DNA from: Streptomyces iconiensis | GTDB taxonomy: Bacteria > Actinomycetota > Actinomycetes > Streptomycetales > Streptomycetaceae | Length of the DNA stretch: 64,000 nt | Reading direction: 5' to 3' | NCBI RefSeq assembly: GCF_028657195.3 | Contig: NZ_JANCPR020000037.1 | Location: 1 to 64,000 of the forward strand | In this document: positions 32,784 to 41,399 of the stretch, piece after piece | Layout: each line of letters starts with the position of its first letter | How positions within the stretch are numbered: position 1 is the first letter of the stretch | Notes under the pieces: model-generated | What the model saw: only the letters and a program-made list of their open reading frames with translations | What the model was told of the DNA's origin: nothing | Databases searched by the model: none | Program-made: the position numbers and the translations under genes

Positions 32784-33518
32784 TCAGGCGGAGCGGCGGC
32801 GCCCGGCGAGAACGCCGAAGGCGATGCCCGCGATGCCGACGACGATCCCCACCACGCCGAGCACGCGTGCCGTGGTGTCGGAGCCGCCGGAACCGGAACC
32901 TGAAGCGGAGTCGGAGGTGGAGGTCGAGGCACTGTCCGCCGACTTCCCGTCGTCATCCGAGGAGGATCCCCCGGACCCGCCCTCCTCGGCGGCGGTGAGC
33001 TTCAGAACGGGAGCAGGGTGCTCGGGCTCGGCCGCGCCCTCCTTCGGCTCCTCGATCCACCGTACGACGTCCTTGTTGTCGTACGTCTGGAGGGCCTTGA
33101 AGACCAGCTGCCCGGCATCCTCGGGCAGTTGGCCCATGGAGACGGGGAACTGCTGGAACTGGCCGGGGCTCACCTTGCCGCCGCTCCACGTGACCTTGGA
33201 TACGGCCTCGGTGATCTTCTCGCCGTGCATCGTGATCGGCTTGTCGAGCTTCTTCTTGTCGACCTTGATGTCCCAGCCGGGCACGGGCTGCGGCATGACG
33301 GAGGCCAGCGGATGGTCGGTGGGGAAATTGACCTCCAGCTTCACGGTGGAGGCGTCGTCCTGCTCGTTGGGGACCTTGAAGTCGACGGTGCTGTAGCCGC
33401 CCTTGGCGGCCTCCTGCGGATCGACGCTGACGTGCGCCGATGCGGGACCGGCGACGAGCAGGACGGTGGCCCCTGCGAGCGCGCCGACGACGGCGGCGCG
33501 ACGGTGGACGTTCTTCAT
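32784..33518 (-). CDS. YcnI/DUF1775 copper-binding membrane-anchored protein
   Basis: 244 residues from ATG 33518, with AGGAG at good distance. Signal peptide cleavage after ASA would give the mature N-terminus HVSVDPQEA, whose His and Glu are the YcnI Cu(II) ligands. The beta-sandwich has WDIKVDKKKLDKPI and TWSGGKVSPGQFQQF. An acidic Ser/Gly/Asp-rich linker precedes a C-terminal membrane anchor (ARVLGVVGIVVGIAGIAFG). It is the first gene of the copper operon. Confidence 0.88.
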   Translation of the reverse strand: MKNVHRRAAVVGALAGATVLLVAGPASAHVSVDPQEAAKGGYSTVDFKVPNEQDDASTVKLEVNFPTDHPLASVMPQPVPGWDIKVDKKKLDKPITMHGEKITEAVSKVTWSGGKVSPGQFQQFPVSMGQLPEDAGQLVFKALQTYDNKDVVRWIEEPKEGAAEPEHPAPVLKLTAAEEGGSGGSSSDDDGKSADSASTSTSDSASGSGSGGSDTTARVLGVVGIVVGIAGIAFGVLAGRRRSA

Positions 33519-33725
33519 GTGGATGCGCTCCTGATGAGGACAGGACGTGACGCCATGACCGGCACGCGGCGCGGCGCACCGGGCGGCGCGTACAGCGCGC
33601 CGGACACCGGTACGGGCAGCGGGGCGGCCCGGCATGGCAGGGATACGGGCGCGCGGGTGCGCGCGCACAGCGGCCCCGCACGCCATGGCCCCGGCGAAGG
33701 ACGTGACCGTCAGGGCGCGCGTGCG

Positions 33726-34613
33726 TCAGGCCGCGAGGGTGAGCGAGTCGGCCCGCGTCGCGGGCGATCCGGCTCCCACGGGCGGCGGCCCGCGCCGGTG
33801 CACGGAGTGCTGGAGCGTGAGGGAGCGCGGCGCCAGCTCGTCACGTGGCGCCTCGAACAGGACGTGTTCGGGTGCGTCGGGCAGCAGCTCGGCGTGCAGC
33901 GCCCGCACATAGGCGAAGGCCGCACGCAGCGCGCGTGCTGCCACCCTCTCGTCGGCTGCCGCAGCGACCTCGGCCGAGAGCCGCACCAGCCGCCACAGCG
34001 CCGCCTCGCCCCTGCGCAGCAGCCAGCCGAGCAGCACAGCGGCGGCCAGGTGGCCCAGGAGCATGGCGGGATCGAGCATCCCGAGCGCGGCGTGTGCGGC
34101 ACCGCGCAAGCAGTCGAACGGGGTGTCGGGGAACGGGATTCCGGCGCCGCCCCCGTGCGCGTGCCCCGCGTGGGCCCCCGCGCCGCCCGCCGACGCCGCG
34201 GCTTCGGGGGAGAGCCCGGCCCGCGTGACGACACGGTGCGCCTCGGCCTCGGACATGCCCATGGCGCTGTCGTTGCACAGCAGCTTCCTGGCCATCGACA
34301 TCGCACCGGACTCGGACCCCTGGGCCGGCATCCCGGCCGCGGCGGCACCGCCCGCCGTGTGCGCCTGGCCGCTGGAGAAGAGGATGTGCAGCGCGAGCTG
34401 GCCGGAGGCCAGGAGCGCCGCGATGCCGGGAAGCGAGCGTTCCCGCCCGGCGAGCAGCAGCGCCAGCCCGAACACGCAGATGAATCCGAGAGCCAGCGGG
34501 CCGAACGGAACCGAGGCGCCGGCGGCGAAGATGTGCCCGGCAGCGGACACGGTGACACAGACCGCGGCGAACACCGCGGCCCGCAGCAGTCTCAGGTCCG
34601 CACCGGCAGTCAT
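33726..34613 (-). CDS. membrane protein associated with the copper operon
   Basis: 295 residues with five or six hydrophobic segments (e.g. AAVFAAVCVTVSAAGHIFA; LALGFICVFGLALLLAG; AMLLGHLAAAVLLGWLL). A loop is rich in His, Gly and Ala (GAGAHAGHAHGGG), and one contains Met residues (MSMARKLLCNDSAMGM). These fit metal handling. The C-terminus is hydrophilic. It is encoded directly upstream of YcnI, on the same strand but 207 nt away. I recognise no named family, but the context supports a copper or metal role. Confidence 0.65.
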   Translation of the reverse strand: MTAGADLRLLRAAVFAAVCVTVSAAGHIFAAGASVPFGPLALGFICVFGLALLLAGRERSLPGIAALLASGQLALHILFSSGQAHTAGGAAAAGMPAQGSESGAMSMARKLLCNDSAMGMSEAEAHRVVTRAGLSPEAAASAGGAGAHAGHAHGGGAGIPFPDTPFDCLRGAAHAALGMLDPAMLLGHLAAAVLLGWLLRRGEAALWRLVRLSAEVAAAADERVAARALRAAFAYVRALHAELLPDAPEHVLFEAPRDELAPRSLTLQHSVHRRGPPPVGAGSPATRADSLTLAA

Positions 34614-34833
34614 GGCGGCGTCATCCTCTCACCCGCCGCGCCTGCGGCCTACGGCAGGGCCACTCCGCTCCACGGCCGCACCATCCCCTCCCTAGCCGCG
34701 CTGTGGGGGCGCGCCCTGCACGTGCGCGGCCCTTCGCGCATCCGCCGTACGGGGGTCATCGGCACGGCACCGCGTAGTGCCGCTCGGCCGAGGCAATACG
34801 TAACCCGTGTGTCGAGCCGCATGGAGGGTGAGC

Positions 34834-35286
34834 ATGAGCAGCCTGTGGTGGTCTCTCCGGCTACGGCGCGAAGCCGCCAGTGTGCCGCTCGCGCGGCGCC
34901 TGCTGCTGGGCTCGATGGAGTCGGCGGGGGTGGACCCGGAGATCGCCTTCGAGCTGTCCCTCGCGCTGTCGGAGGCGTGCGCCAACGCCGTCGAGCACGG
35001 CAGAGAGACCGGCGGCCGGGTCACCGGTGTCGGCGCCTACCGCGTATCGGCGTATCTGGACGGCAACCGGTGCCGTATCGAGGTTGCGGACACGGGCCCG
35101 GGGTTCCCCGAGGGTTCCGGGCCGCCGTGCGGTGTGTCCGAGGCGGAGAACGGGCGGGGTCTCTTCCTGATCGAATCCCTCGCCGACCACGTACGGTTCC
35201 GCAACCGGCCTGGCCGCAGAGGAGCCGTCGTCACCTTCGACAAGCTCCTCGACCGCGACGAACAGACCCTGCTGACAGCCTCTTGA
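34834..35286 (+). CDS. RsbW-like anti-sigma factor/ATPase (HATPase_c_2)
   Basis: 150 residues from ATG 34834, with GGAGGGTG upstream. GHKL fold: LSLALSEACANAVEHG (N box), VADTGPGFPEG (G1 box), and GRGLFLIESLADHV (G2 box). Such small kinases phosphorylate anti-sigma antagonists and bind sigma factors or other partners in Streptomyces. No STAS-domain antagonist is encoded nearby. A PP2C phosphatase gene is convergent, 93 nt downstream. Confidence 0.88.
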   Translation: MSSLWWSLRLRREAASVPLARRLLLGSMESAGVDPEIAFELSLALSEACANAVEHGRETGGRVTGVGAYRVSAYLDGNRCRIEVADTGPGFPEGSGPPCGVSEAENGRGLFLIESLADHVRFRNRPGRRGAVVTFDKLLDRDEQTLLTAS

Positions 35287-35379
35287 GCGCGCCGACGGCC
35301 CCTTGAGCGCGCCGATGCCTCCTGACCGCCGACCGCCTCCCCGGCCGCGGCTCCTCGCGCTCCGCTCCCCGGGCCGTGC

Positions 35380-36495
35380 CTAGCCGCGCGCTGTGGCCTC
35401 GGCCTCTTCCCGTTCCGTCCGCGGCCCCGCGACATCCCTGTAGCGCAGCAGCAGCATCGCCGCGTCGTCGTGCAGCGGCGAGCGCACATGCTCCTCGATG
35501 TCCTGCCGCACGGCCTCCAGCGCGCCGTCGGGATCGGAGTCCTTGAGCAGGTGGGCGCGCTGGTCCAGCGGATAGAAGTGGTTGTCGGCGTCCCGCGCCT
35601 CGGTGACGCCGTCGGTGTAGAAGAGCAGCTGGTCGCCCGGCGCGAAGGGCACCTGGTGCGGCCGGGGCGGCTCGCTGCCGTGCAGCCCGAGGCCCAGCGG
35701 CAGGCAGCGCTCAGGCGGTTCGGCGAACTGGACGCTGCCGTCACTCCGTACCGCCAGCGGTGCCGGGTGCCCGAAGTTGAGCAGCGTGGCGCCCTCGCCC
35801 CTGCCGCCCGCGGCCTCCCGCACCTCGACCATGACGGCCGTCACGAACTTCTCCCCCAGCAGATGCCGGTCCAGCGCCCGCTCCAGGCGGTCCCCGACGG
35901 CCAGCAGATCGGGCTCGTCGTACGCGGCCTCACGGAAGGCGCCGAGCACGACGGCCGCGGTCTCCACGGCCTCAAGTCCCTTGCCCTGTACGTCACCCAC
36001 GATGATCCGCACCCCGTGCGGTGAGGTGACCACCTCGTACAGATCGCCGCCGATACGGGCCTCGGCCACCGCCGACGTGTACGAGACAGCGACCCGCAGC
36101 CGTCCCGCGCTGCGCGGCACGGGGCGCAGCAGCACCCGCTGGGCCGCCTCGGCGATGGAGCGGACGTTCGCGAGTTCGGCCTCGCGCTTCTGGCGCATCG
36201 CGGTCGCGAGCAGCGCGGCGACCGAGACACCGGCCACCGAGATCAGCGTCGCGTTGCCGCGCCGTTCCCCGAGCTGTCCGTTGTAGGCGCTCAGCGCGAT
36301 GGACAGCGCCAGCGCGAGGGCGCCGACGAGTGCCGTGCGCCGCTTGCCGCCCGAGAGCCCCGCGAAAGCGGGCCCCAGCGCCATCATCGGCAGCAGCCCG
36401 ATCCCGGGGCCGCCCGTCATGTCGACCGCGCCGACGACGGCCATGGCGAGGAAGGGGAACGCGGACAGCAGTCCGGTCCTCAGCCTGGAGACCAA
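35380..36495 (-). CDS. membrane PP2C-type serine phosphatase (RsbU/SpoIIE)
   Basis: 371 residues. An N-terminal membrane part (about residues 5-95; four hydrophobic segments) is followed by the PP2C/SpoIIE domain: IGGDLYEV, IIVGDVQGKG, LNFGHPAP, FYTDGVTEARD and DDAAMLLLRY. These hold the Asp metal ligands. It is expected to dephosphorylate an anti-anti-sigma factor. The start is TTG at 36495, with GGAAGAGAG upstream and no better ATG. Membrane location suggests that it senses an external or envelope signal. Confidence 0.88.
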   Translation of the reverse strand: MVSRLRTGLLSAFPFLAMAVVGAVDMTGGPGIGLLPMMALGPAFAGLSGGKRRTALVGALALALSIALSAYNGQLGERRGNATLISVAGVSVAALLATAMRQKREAELANVRSIAEAAQRVLLRPVPRSAGRLRVAVSYTSAVAEARIGGDLYEVVTSPHGVRIIVGDVQGKGLEAVETAAVVLGAFREAAYDEPDLLAVGDRLERALDRHLLGEKFVTAVMVEVREAAGGRGEGATLLNFGHPAPLAVRSDGSVQFAEPPERCLPLGLGLHGSEPPRPHQVPFAPGDQLLFYTDGVTEARDADNHFYPLDQRAHLLKDSDPDGALEAVRQDIEEHVRSPLHDDAAMLLLRYRDVAGPRTEREEAEATARG

Positions 36496-36595
36496 AGCGC
36501 GCTCTCTTCCTTGTCGGTGACAGGCTCCAGCTGGCTGTGTCGATTACGCCGTCTCCGGGCCTCGCCTCGTGGTCGCGATATTACGGTCCCGGCAG

Positions 36596-36633
36596 GGCGG
36601 CCCCGGGCCCGAATCCACGGGCCCGGGGCCGCC
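36596..36633 (-). terminator. terminator of the aminopeptidase P gene, 16-bp stem
   Basis: GGCGGCCCCGGGCCCG pairs perfectly with CGGGCCCGGGGCCGCC, with loop AATCCA. The hairpin begins 10 nt after the stop at 36644. It shares the loop AATCCA with the terminator at 16409. Confidence 0.85.
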
Positions 36634-36643
36634 ATGCCGCCGA

Positions 36644-38092
36644 TCATGCCTTGAGCTTGGCCATCCAGGTCTCGACATCGCCGCTCGAACGGGGCAGCCC
36701 CGCAGACATGTTCCTGTTGCCGTCCTCGGTGACCAGGATGTCGTCCTCGATACGGACACCGATGCCGCGGTACTCCTCCGGCACGGTCAGGTCGTCGGCC
36801 TGGAAGTACAGCCCCGGCTCGACGGTCAGGCACATACCGGGCTCCAGCGTGCCCTCGGCGTACGTCTCACGCCGCGCGACGGCGCAGTCGTGCACGTCCA
36901 TGCCGAGCATGTGACCCGTACCGTGCAGCGTCCACCGGCGCTGCAGTCCCAGCTCCAGCACCCGGTCGACCGGGCCCTCGACCAGGCCCCACTCGACGAG
37001 CTTGGTGGCCAGCACGCGCTGGGCCGCCTCGTGGAAGTCGAGGTACTTCCCGCCGGGCCGTACGGCCGCGATGCCCGCCTCCTGCGCCTCGTACACCGCG
37101 TCGTAGATCCGGCGCTGCACCTCGGTGAAGCGGCCGTTGACCGGGAGGGTGCGGGTGACATCCGCCGTGTAGAGGGTGTGCGTCTCCACGCCGGCGTCCA
37201 GCAGCAGCAGTTCGCCGGCGCGCACGGCACCGTCGTTGCGCATCCAGTGCAGCGTGGTGGCGTGCGGACCGGCCGCGCAGATCGAGCCGTAGCCCACGTC
37301 GTTGCCCTCGACGCGTGCACGCAGGAAGAACGTTCCCTCGATGTACCGCTCGGAGGTCGCCTCGGCCTTGTCCAGGGAACGGACGACGTCCTCGAAGCCG
37401 CGCACGGTCGAGTCGACGGCCTTCTGCAGCTCGCCGGTCTCGAAGCCGTCCTTGACGAGCCGCATCTCGGAGAGGAAGCCGGTCAGCTCCTCGTCGCGCT
37501 CCGCCGTCACCTTGTCCTTGAGCGCCGCCTCGATCCCCGCGTCGTGCCCGCGCACCACGCGCACCGGGCCTGTGCCCTTGCGCAGGGTGTCGGCCACCGT
37601 GCGGACATCGGCGCAGGGCAGACCGTAGAGCTTCTCGCTCTCGGTGAGGCTGTGCCGCCGTCCGACCCACAGCTCGCCCTGGCCGTCGAGCCAGAACTCG
37701 CCGTTCTCACGGTCGGAGCGGGGGAGGAGGTAGAGCGTGGCCGTGTGGCCTCCGGCCCCCGGACCCTCGCCGGGGTCCAGTACGAGAACGCCGTCCTCGG
37801 TCTGGTTACCGGTGAGGTAGGCGTACTCGACGGAGGACCTGAAGGGGTACTCCGTGTCGTTGGAACGCGTCTTGAGGTTCCCCGCGGGGATCACCAGACG
37901 CTCACCGGGGAAGCGTGCCGAGAGCTTCGAACGGCGCTCGGCGGTCTGCGCCGCCTGCGCGACCGGCTCCAGGCCCTGCAGCTCGGTGTCGGCCCAGCCC
38001 GACTTCATGCTGGCGGCCAGCTCGTCGGAGACGCCCGCGTACAGGCCGTTCTTCCGCTGCTTGATCGGCTGCTCCTCAGCGGCGTCTGCCAC
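36644..38092 (-). CDS. pepP: Xaa-Pro aminopeptidase (aminopeptidase P)
   Basis: 482 residues from GTG 38092, with GAGGAG six bases upstream. The N-terminal creatinase-like domain is followed by the M24B core: LLLLDAGVETHTLYTADVTR (two Asp ligands), HGTGHMLGMDVHD (His), CLTVEPGLYF (Glu) and IRIEDDILV-type GVRIEDDILV (Glu). All five ligands are intact. It removes N-terminal residues before proline in peptide recycling. It sits between two PP2C phosphatase genes, all on the minus strand; there is no evidence of a regulatory link. Confidence 0.93.
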   Translation of the reverse strand: MADAAEEQPIKQRKNGLYAGVSDELAASMKSGWADTELQGLEPVAQAAQTAERRSKLSARFPGERLVIPAGNLKTRSNDTEYPFRSSVEYAYLTGNQTEDGVLVLDPGEGPGAGGHTATLYLLPRSDRENGEFWLDGQGELWVGRRHSLTESEKLYGLPCADVRTVADTLRKGTGPVRVVRGHDAGIEAALKDKVTAERDEELTGFLSEMRLVKDGFETGELQKAVDSTVRGFEDVVRSLDKAEATSERYIEGTFFLRARVEGNDVGYGSICAAGPHATTLHWMRNDGAVRAGELLLLDAGVETHTLYTADVTRTLPVNGRFTEVQRRIYDAVYEAQEAGIAAVRPGGKYLDFHEAAQRVLATKLVEWGLVEGPVDRVLELGLQRRWTLHGTGHMLGMDVHDCAVARRETYAEGTLEPGMCLTVEPGLYFQADDLTVPEEYRGIGVRIEDDILVTEDGNRNMSAGLPRSSGDVETWMAKLKA

Positions 38093-38237
38093 GTCTGCCT
38101 CCTCTATGACGGATAAAACCACCTTCCATCGTATGGGCGGCACGCGGCTGGTCCAGGGCTGTGGAGATGTGACCTTCAGCCCCTCGGAGCCCGGGAACTC
38201 GGGGGCGAGCGGCTCGCGGGTGCCCGTCGCGCCACCG

Positions 38238-39761
38238 TCAGAAGCGGGCAGCCAGCACGACGACGTCCTCGGGGTGGTCGCGGTCGTCGGCCAGCGGCCC
38301 CGGAAGAACGGTGCGCAGCACGTGCTCGACCAGCAGCTCGGGGTCCTCGTGTGCGGCACGGGGCGCCCCCGCCGCCGCCGTTCGCAGCCGCGCGAAGGCC
38401 CTGTCCATGGAGTCGCCCGTGCGGTGCAGCAGCCCGTCGGTGTAACACAGCAAGGTCTCGCCCTCGCTGAGAGTCACCTCCGCGCTGGGCGCCTCCCAGC
38501 ACGCCAGCATGCCCAGCGGAGCGGAGAGCGCCGTCTCCACAGGCTCCACGCGCCGGGGGCCGACGATCAGCGGGGGGCAGTGCCCCGCGCCGGCCAGCAG
38601 GATCTTGCGCCCCGCAGGTTCCGCGTAGGCGAAGAGCGCGGTGGCCGAGCGCGCCGGCTCGGTCAGCCGCAGCAGCAGTTCCAGATCGGAGAGCACGGCG
38701 ACGGGGTCCTCGCCCTCCATCACCGCGTAGGCGCGCAGCGAGGCACGCAGCCGCCCCATCGCGGCGACCACCGCGGGACCGCTGCCGGTGACACCGCCGA
38801 CCGCGAGGCCGAGCGCGCGCTCGGGCAGCGGCAGCGCGTCGTACCAGTCGCCGCCCCCGCGTGGCCCCGTGCGGTGCCGCACGGCGAGGGTGACGCCGGC
38901 GACGCGGGGCAGGGAGCTGGGCAGCAGTTCCTCGCGCAGCGTGGCCATCTCGCCGCGCGTACGGGCGAGTTCGCCGAGCCGCGCCGCGTGCTCGGTGGCA
39001 TGCCGCAGATAGCTCCCGAGGAGCCTGCGCTGCCGCGCCGTGGGCTCGGTCGGCTCGTCGTAGAGCCACACGGCGGCGCCGAGCCGGGTGCCGTTGTCCG
39101 TGGTGAGGGGCACGGCGTAGCTGGCCGCGTAACCGATACGGGCGGCGACCTCGCGGTGCCGGGGCGCCAGGTCCTCGTCCGTCGCGATGTCGGGGCAGGC
39201 GATCCCTTCGGCGGGGTCCTCGCACGGACGCGCCGCGGCGCCGGCCCCCTCGCCGTCCCCGGCAGCCCCGCAGTCGAGGACGCGGGTGTACGCGGCAGAG
39301 GAACGCGGCACCGTCTCGATCTGGCCCAGGTCCGCACGCTCCAGGCCAAGGCCGATGGTGCGCTCGGAGGCCGGCCCCACCGCGCCGCCCGCACCGAGCC
39401 CGGCGCCGGGCGCAGCCGGGTCGAGCGCGATCAGCCCGCGGCGCGCGCCGAGCAGGGAGGCACCGGCGCGGAGGGTCTCGCGGAGTGCGGAGTCGAGGGC
39501 TTCGGTGCGCACGACCGCGGTGGTGAGTTCGTGCAGGGAGGCCAGGTCGGAGATCCGGTCGCTGTCCGTGCCCCGTTCCTCAGGGGCCCGTTCGGAGCCC
39601 GGCGCGCGGTCGGCCGGTGCGGCCCCGGAAGCGGAGGGGGGAGTCTGAGAGGGAGGAGAGATCGCCGGTTGGATTCCAGCCACTTTCGGAAGGCGCGGAG
39701 AGGTCATGAGCACCGGCTTACGCTGCACTTGAACTGGCCCAATAGCATCGCAAACCCCCAT
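38238..39761 (-). CDS. GAF-like sensor PP2C phosphatase (RsbU type)
   Basis: 507 residues if ATG 39761 is used; ATG 39707 is the alternative. Residues about 60-290 contain a GAF-like sensory domain (HELTTAVVRTEALDSALRE; YAASYAVPLTTDNGTRLGAA). The PP2C part is RGGGDWYDALPL, GHCPPLIV, LCYTDGLLHR and DVVVLAARF. Some canonical residues are altered (GGVTGSG instead of GDVxGKG), so the activity may be weak. No membrane segment is seen. It probably responds to a cytoplasmic ligand. Its gene is downstream of an AT-rich 553-nt gap. Confidence 0.8.
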   Translation of the reverse strand: MGVCDAIGPVQVQRKPVLMTSPRLPKVAGIQPAISPPSQTPPSASGAAPADRAPGSERAPEERGTDSDRISDLASLHELTTAVVRTEALDSALRETLRAGASLLGARRGLIALDPAAPGAGLGAGGAVGPASERTIGLGLERADLGQIETVPRSSAAYTRVLDCGAAGDGEGAGAAARPCEDPAEGIACPDIATDEDLAPRHREVAARIGYAASYAVPLTTDNGTRLGAAVWLYDEPTEPTARQRRLLGSYLRHATEHAARLGELARTRGEMATLREELLPSSLPRVAGVTLAVRHRTGPRGGGDWYDALPLPERALGLAVGGVTGSGPAVVAAMGRLRASLRAYAVMEGEDPVAVLSDLELLLRLTEPARSATALFAYAEPAGRKILLAGAGHCPPLIVGPRRVEPVETALSAPLGMLACWEAPSAEVTLSEGETLLCYTDGLLHRTGDSMDRAFARLRTAAAGAPRAAHEDPELLVEHVLRTVLPGPLADDRDHPEDVVVLAARF

Positions 39762-40314
39762 GTCATGCTGCTCCGCTATCAATGCAACTACATGTACACA
39801 TACTGGTGACTCGATGTCCAGCACTGTCTGGACGCCGCCGATGATGTCCGGGTGGCCGGGCGCTTTCACGGGGGCAGGCCGGGGCTGCTGGAGATTGGCC
39901 CAAAACCGCTCACGTGACATGCATATTGCTGTCGACTGAGGCCATTCGGCAGCGTCGTGCCGATGGCGATCCGGCTGCCGCGGGTACGGAACCCTGTGGG
40001 GAGACTCGGCGTCCTAGGTAGCAGCGGGCCCGCCCCGCCCTCCTCTTGGCGGGATTGCACCAGCAGCACAGGCGCAGTACGAGCGGATTACGAGCAGTTC
40101 TCAGCAAGTAACGAGCAAGTACGAGCAGCACCGGCACAGGTGGCAGTCCTCAGCAACAAGCGCCAGGCGCGCGCCACCCCCCGCCATGTTCCACGCCCCA
40201 CCCGCGGCATGATGCGCTGTTCTGTACGCACGGTCACCATAGAAACACGCGGCGTGTTGGGCTAGATGTCGGACGACACGGTCAGTTGGCGTTTACGGAA
40301 AGGAACGAGCGCAT
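39762..40314. other. 553-nt divergent gap, partly AT-rich
   Basis: It separates the divergent GAF-PP2C and Prim-Pol-like genes, so both promoters are here. 39775-39815 is AT-rich (GCTATCAATGCAACTACATG, then TACACATACTGG) with a TGTACA palindrome, a good place for the minus-strand promoter. 40078-40140 holds repeated TACGAGCAG/TAACGAGCAAG units of GCA-rich type. A frame from 39957 to 40265 is open but lacks a ribosome-binding site and recognisable content. Near 40300 GGAAAGGAAC is the ribosome-binding site of the next gene. Confidence 0.6.
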
Positions 40315-41082
40315 ATGCGCGAGATCCTCGGAAGGCGACGCTCCCTCTGGGCCTGGGTGCAGCTGCCGGGCCGTAGGTTCTGGGCAAAGCCCGGACGGTA
40401 CCCGCACAGGTCACCGCTGCGGAACGCGGCGCTCATCGCCGCGACCGAGTGGCGATGGCCGGTGGTGCCGGGCGCGGCCCTCAGCACTCCCGGCTCCAGG
40501 CGCCCGCCCAAACAGGCGCAGTCGGGAGGCACACCCGCGCTCTGCTCCTGCCCGGACCCGGACTGCGTGGTGCCGGGTGCACACCCCTTCGACCCCGTCC
40601 TGCTGGCGGCCACGAAGGACCCGGCCATGATCCGCTGGTGGTGGACCAACAGGCCGGAGGCGCCGGTCGTGCTGGCCACCGGCGGCGACTCGCCCTGCGC
40701 GCTGAGCCTCCCGGCCGTCGCCGGTGCCCGAGCACTGGCCGTTTTCGACGCGACGGGCGTACGCGTCGGCCCCGTGGTCGCGACACCCACCCGCTTCTCG
40801 TTCCTGGTCGCGCCGTACGCCATGGAGGAGCTGGGCGATCTGCTGTACGCGCAGGACCACGTGCCCAGTTCGCTGCGCTTCCACCAGAGCGGGGGCTACG
40901 TCGCGCTGCCGCCCTCGTCCACGGGCGCGGGCAAGGTCCGCTGGGAACGCCGGCCCGACTGCGGCACGGGCGGCCCCGGTGAGCGGGAGCGCCCCTGGCT
41001 GCCCCGTATGGAGAGCCTGATCGACGTCCTCATCGAGGAGAGCGCCGCGAGTCCGGACACCGGAAGCAGGCTGGCGTACTGA
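40315..41082 (+). CDS. Prim-Pol-fold protein lacking catalytic residues
   Basis: 255 residues. The overall plan is that of the N-terminal domain of bifunctional DNA primase/polymerase proteins: RNAALIAATEWRWPVVPGAA, CSCPDPDCVVPGAHPFDP, WWTNRPEAPVVLATGG and FHQSGGYVALPPSS. The DxD and sxH motifs of active Prim-Pol domains are absent. At the first position the chain reads CALSLPAVAG, and the HLWL-type strand is FSFLVAPYA. It is therefore probably catalytically inactive. The intact relative is at 53451. AAAGGAACG precedes ATG 40315. Similar short proteins are widespread in Streptomyces, and their role is unknown. Confidence 0.7.
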   Translation: MREILGRRRSLWAWVQLPGRRFWAKPGRYPHRSPLRNAALIAATEWRWPVVPGAALSTPGSRRPPKQAQSGGTPALCSCPDPDCVVPGAHPFDPVLLAATKDPAMIRWWWTNRPEAPVVLATGGDSPCALSLPAVAGARALAVFDATGVRVGPVVATPTRFSFLVAPYAMEELGDLLYAQDHVPSSLRFHQSGGYVALPPSSTGAGKVRWERRPDCGTGGPGERERPWLPRMESLIDVLIEESAASPDTGSRLAY

Positions 41083-41399
41083 GGTGTACGGCACGCCGCA
41101 CCGAGGTACGCGGTGTGCCGTATCGGAAGCACGGTGTGCTGCCGTGCTGAGGCGCGCGCGGCATGCGCTCCCGGGGTGCGCGGTGTGCGGCCCCGCACGC
41201 CGCGTCGCGCCTCACTCGTACGGGTTGGGCCCGGCCGGACTTGTACGGGAAACGGGCGGCCGATCCACGTCAGCATGTCCTTCCCCCGGATAGGTTCGCC
41301 CCATCGGCCCGGCCCCGTCCGTGCCCCCCTTCCGCACCTCCCCGCATCTCCCGCGCCTCACCACCCCATGCCGCTCTCCAGTCCCAGGTGGGTCCTCTC
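41083..41399. other. 317-nt gap after the Prim-Pol-like gene
   Basis: Contains the terminator at 41087-41122 and then GC-rich DNA with repeats of GTGTGCGG- and GCGGTGTGC-like words. The promoter of the following secreted-protein gene must be in its second half; no clear box is seen. Confidence 0.6.
41087..41122 (+). terminator. terminator of the Prim-Pol-like gene
   Basis: TACGGCACGCCGC and GCGGTGTGCCGTA pair over 13 bp with one G-T, around a 10-nt loop. It begins 5 nt after the stop codon. Confidence 0.7.

Noticed and set aside
39957..40265. 102-residue protein in the divergent gap
   Set aside because: No ribosome-binding site, an abrupt composition change between halves, and no recognisable motif.
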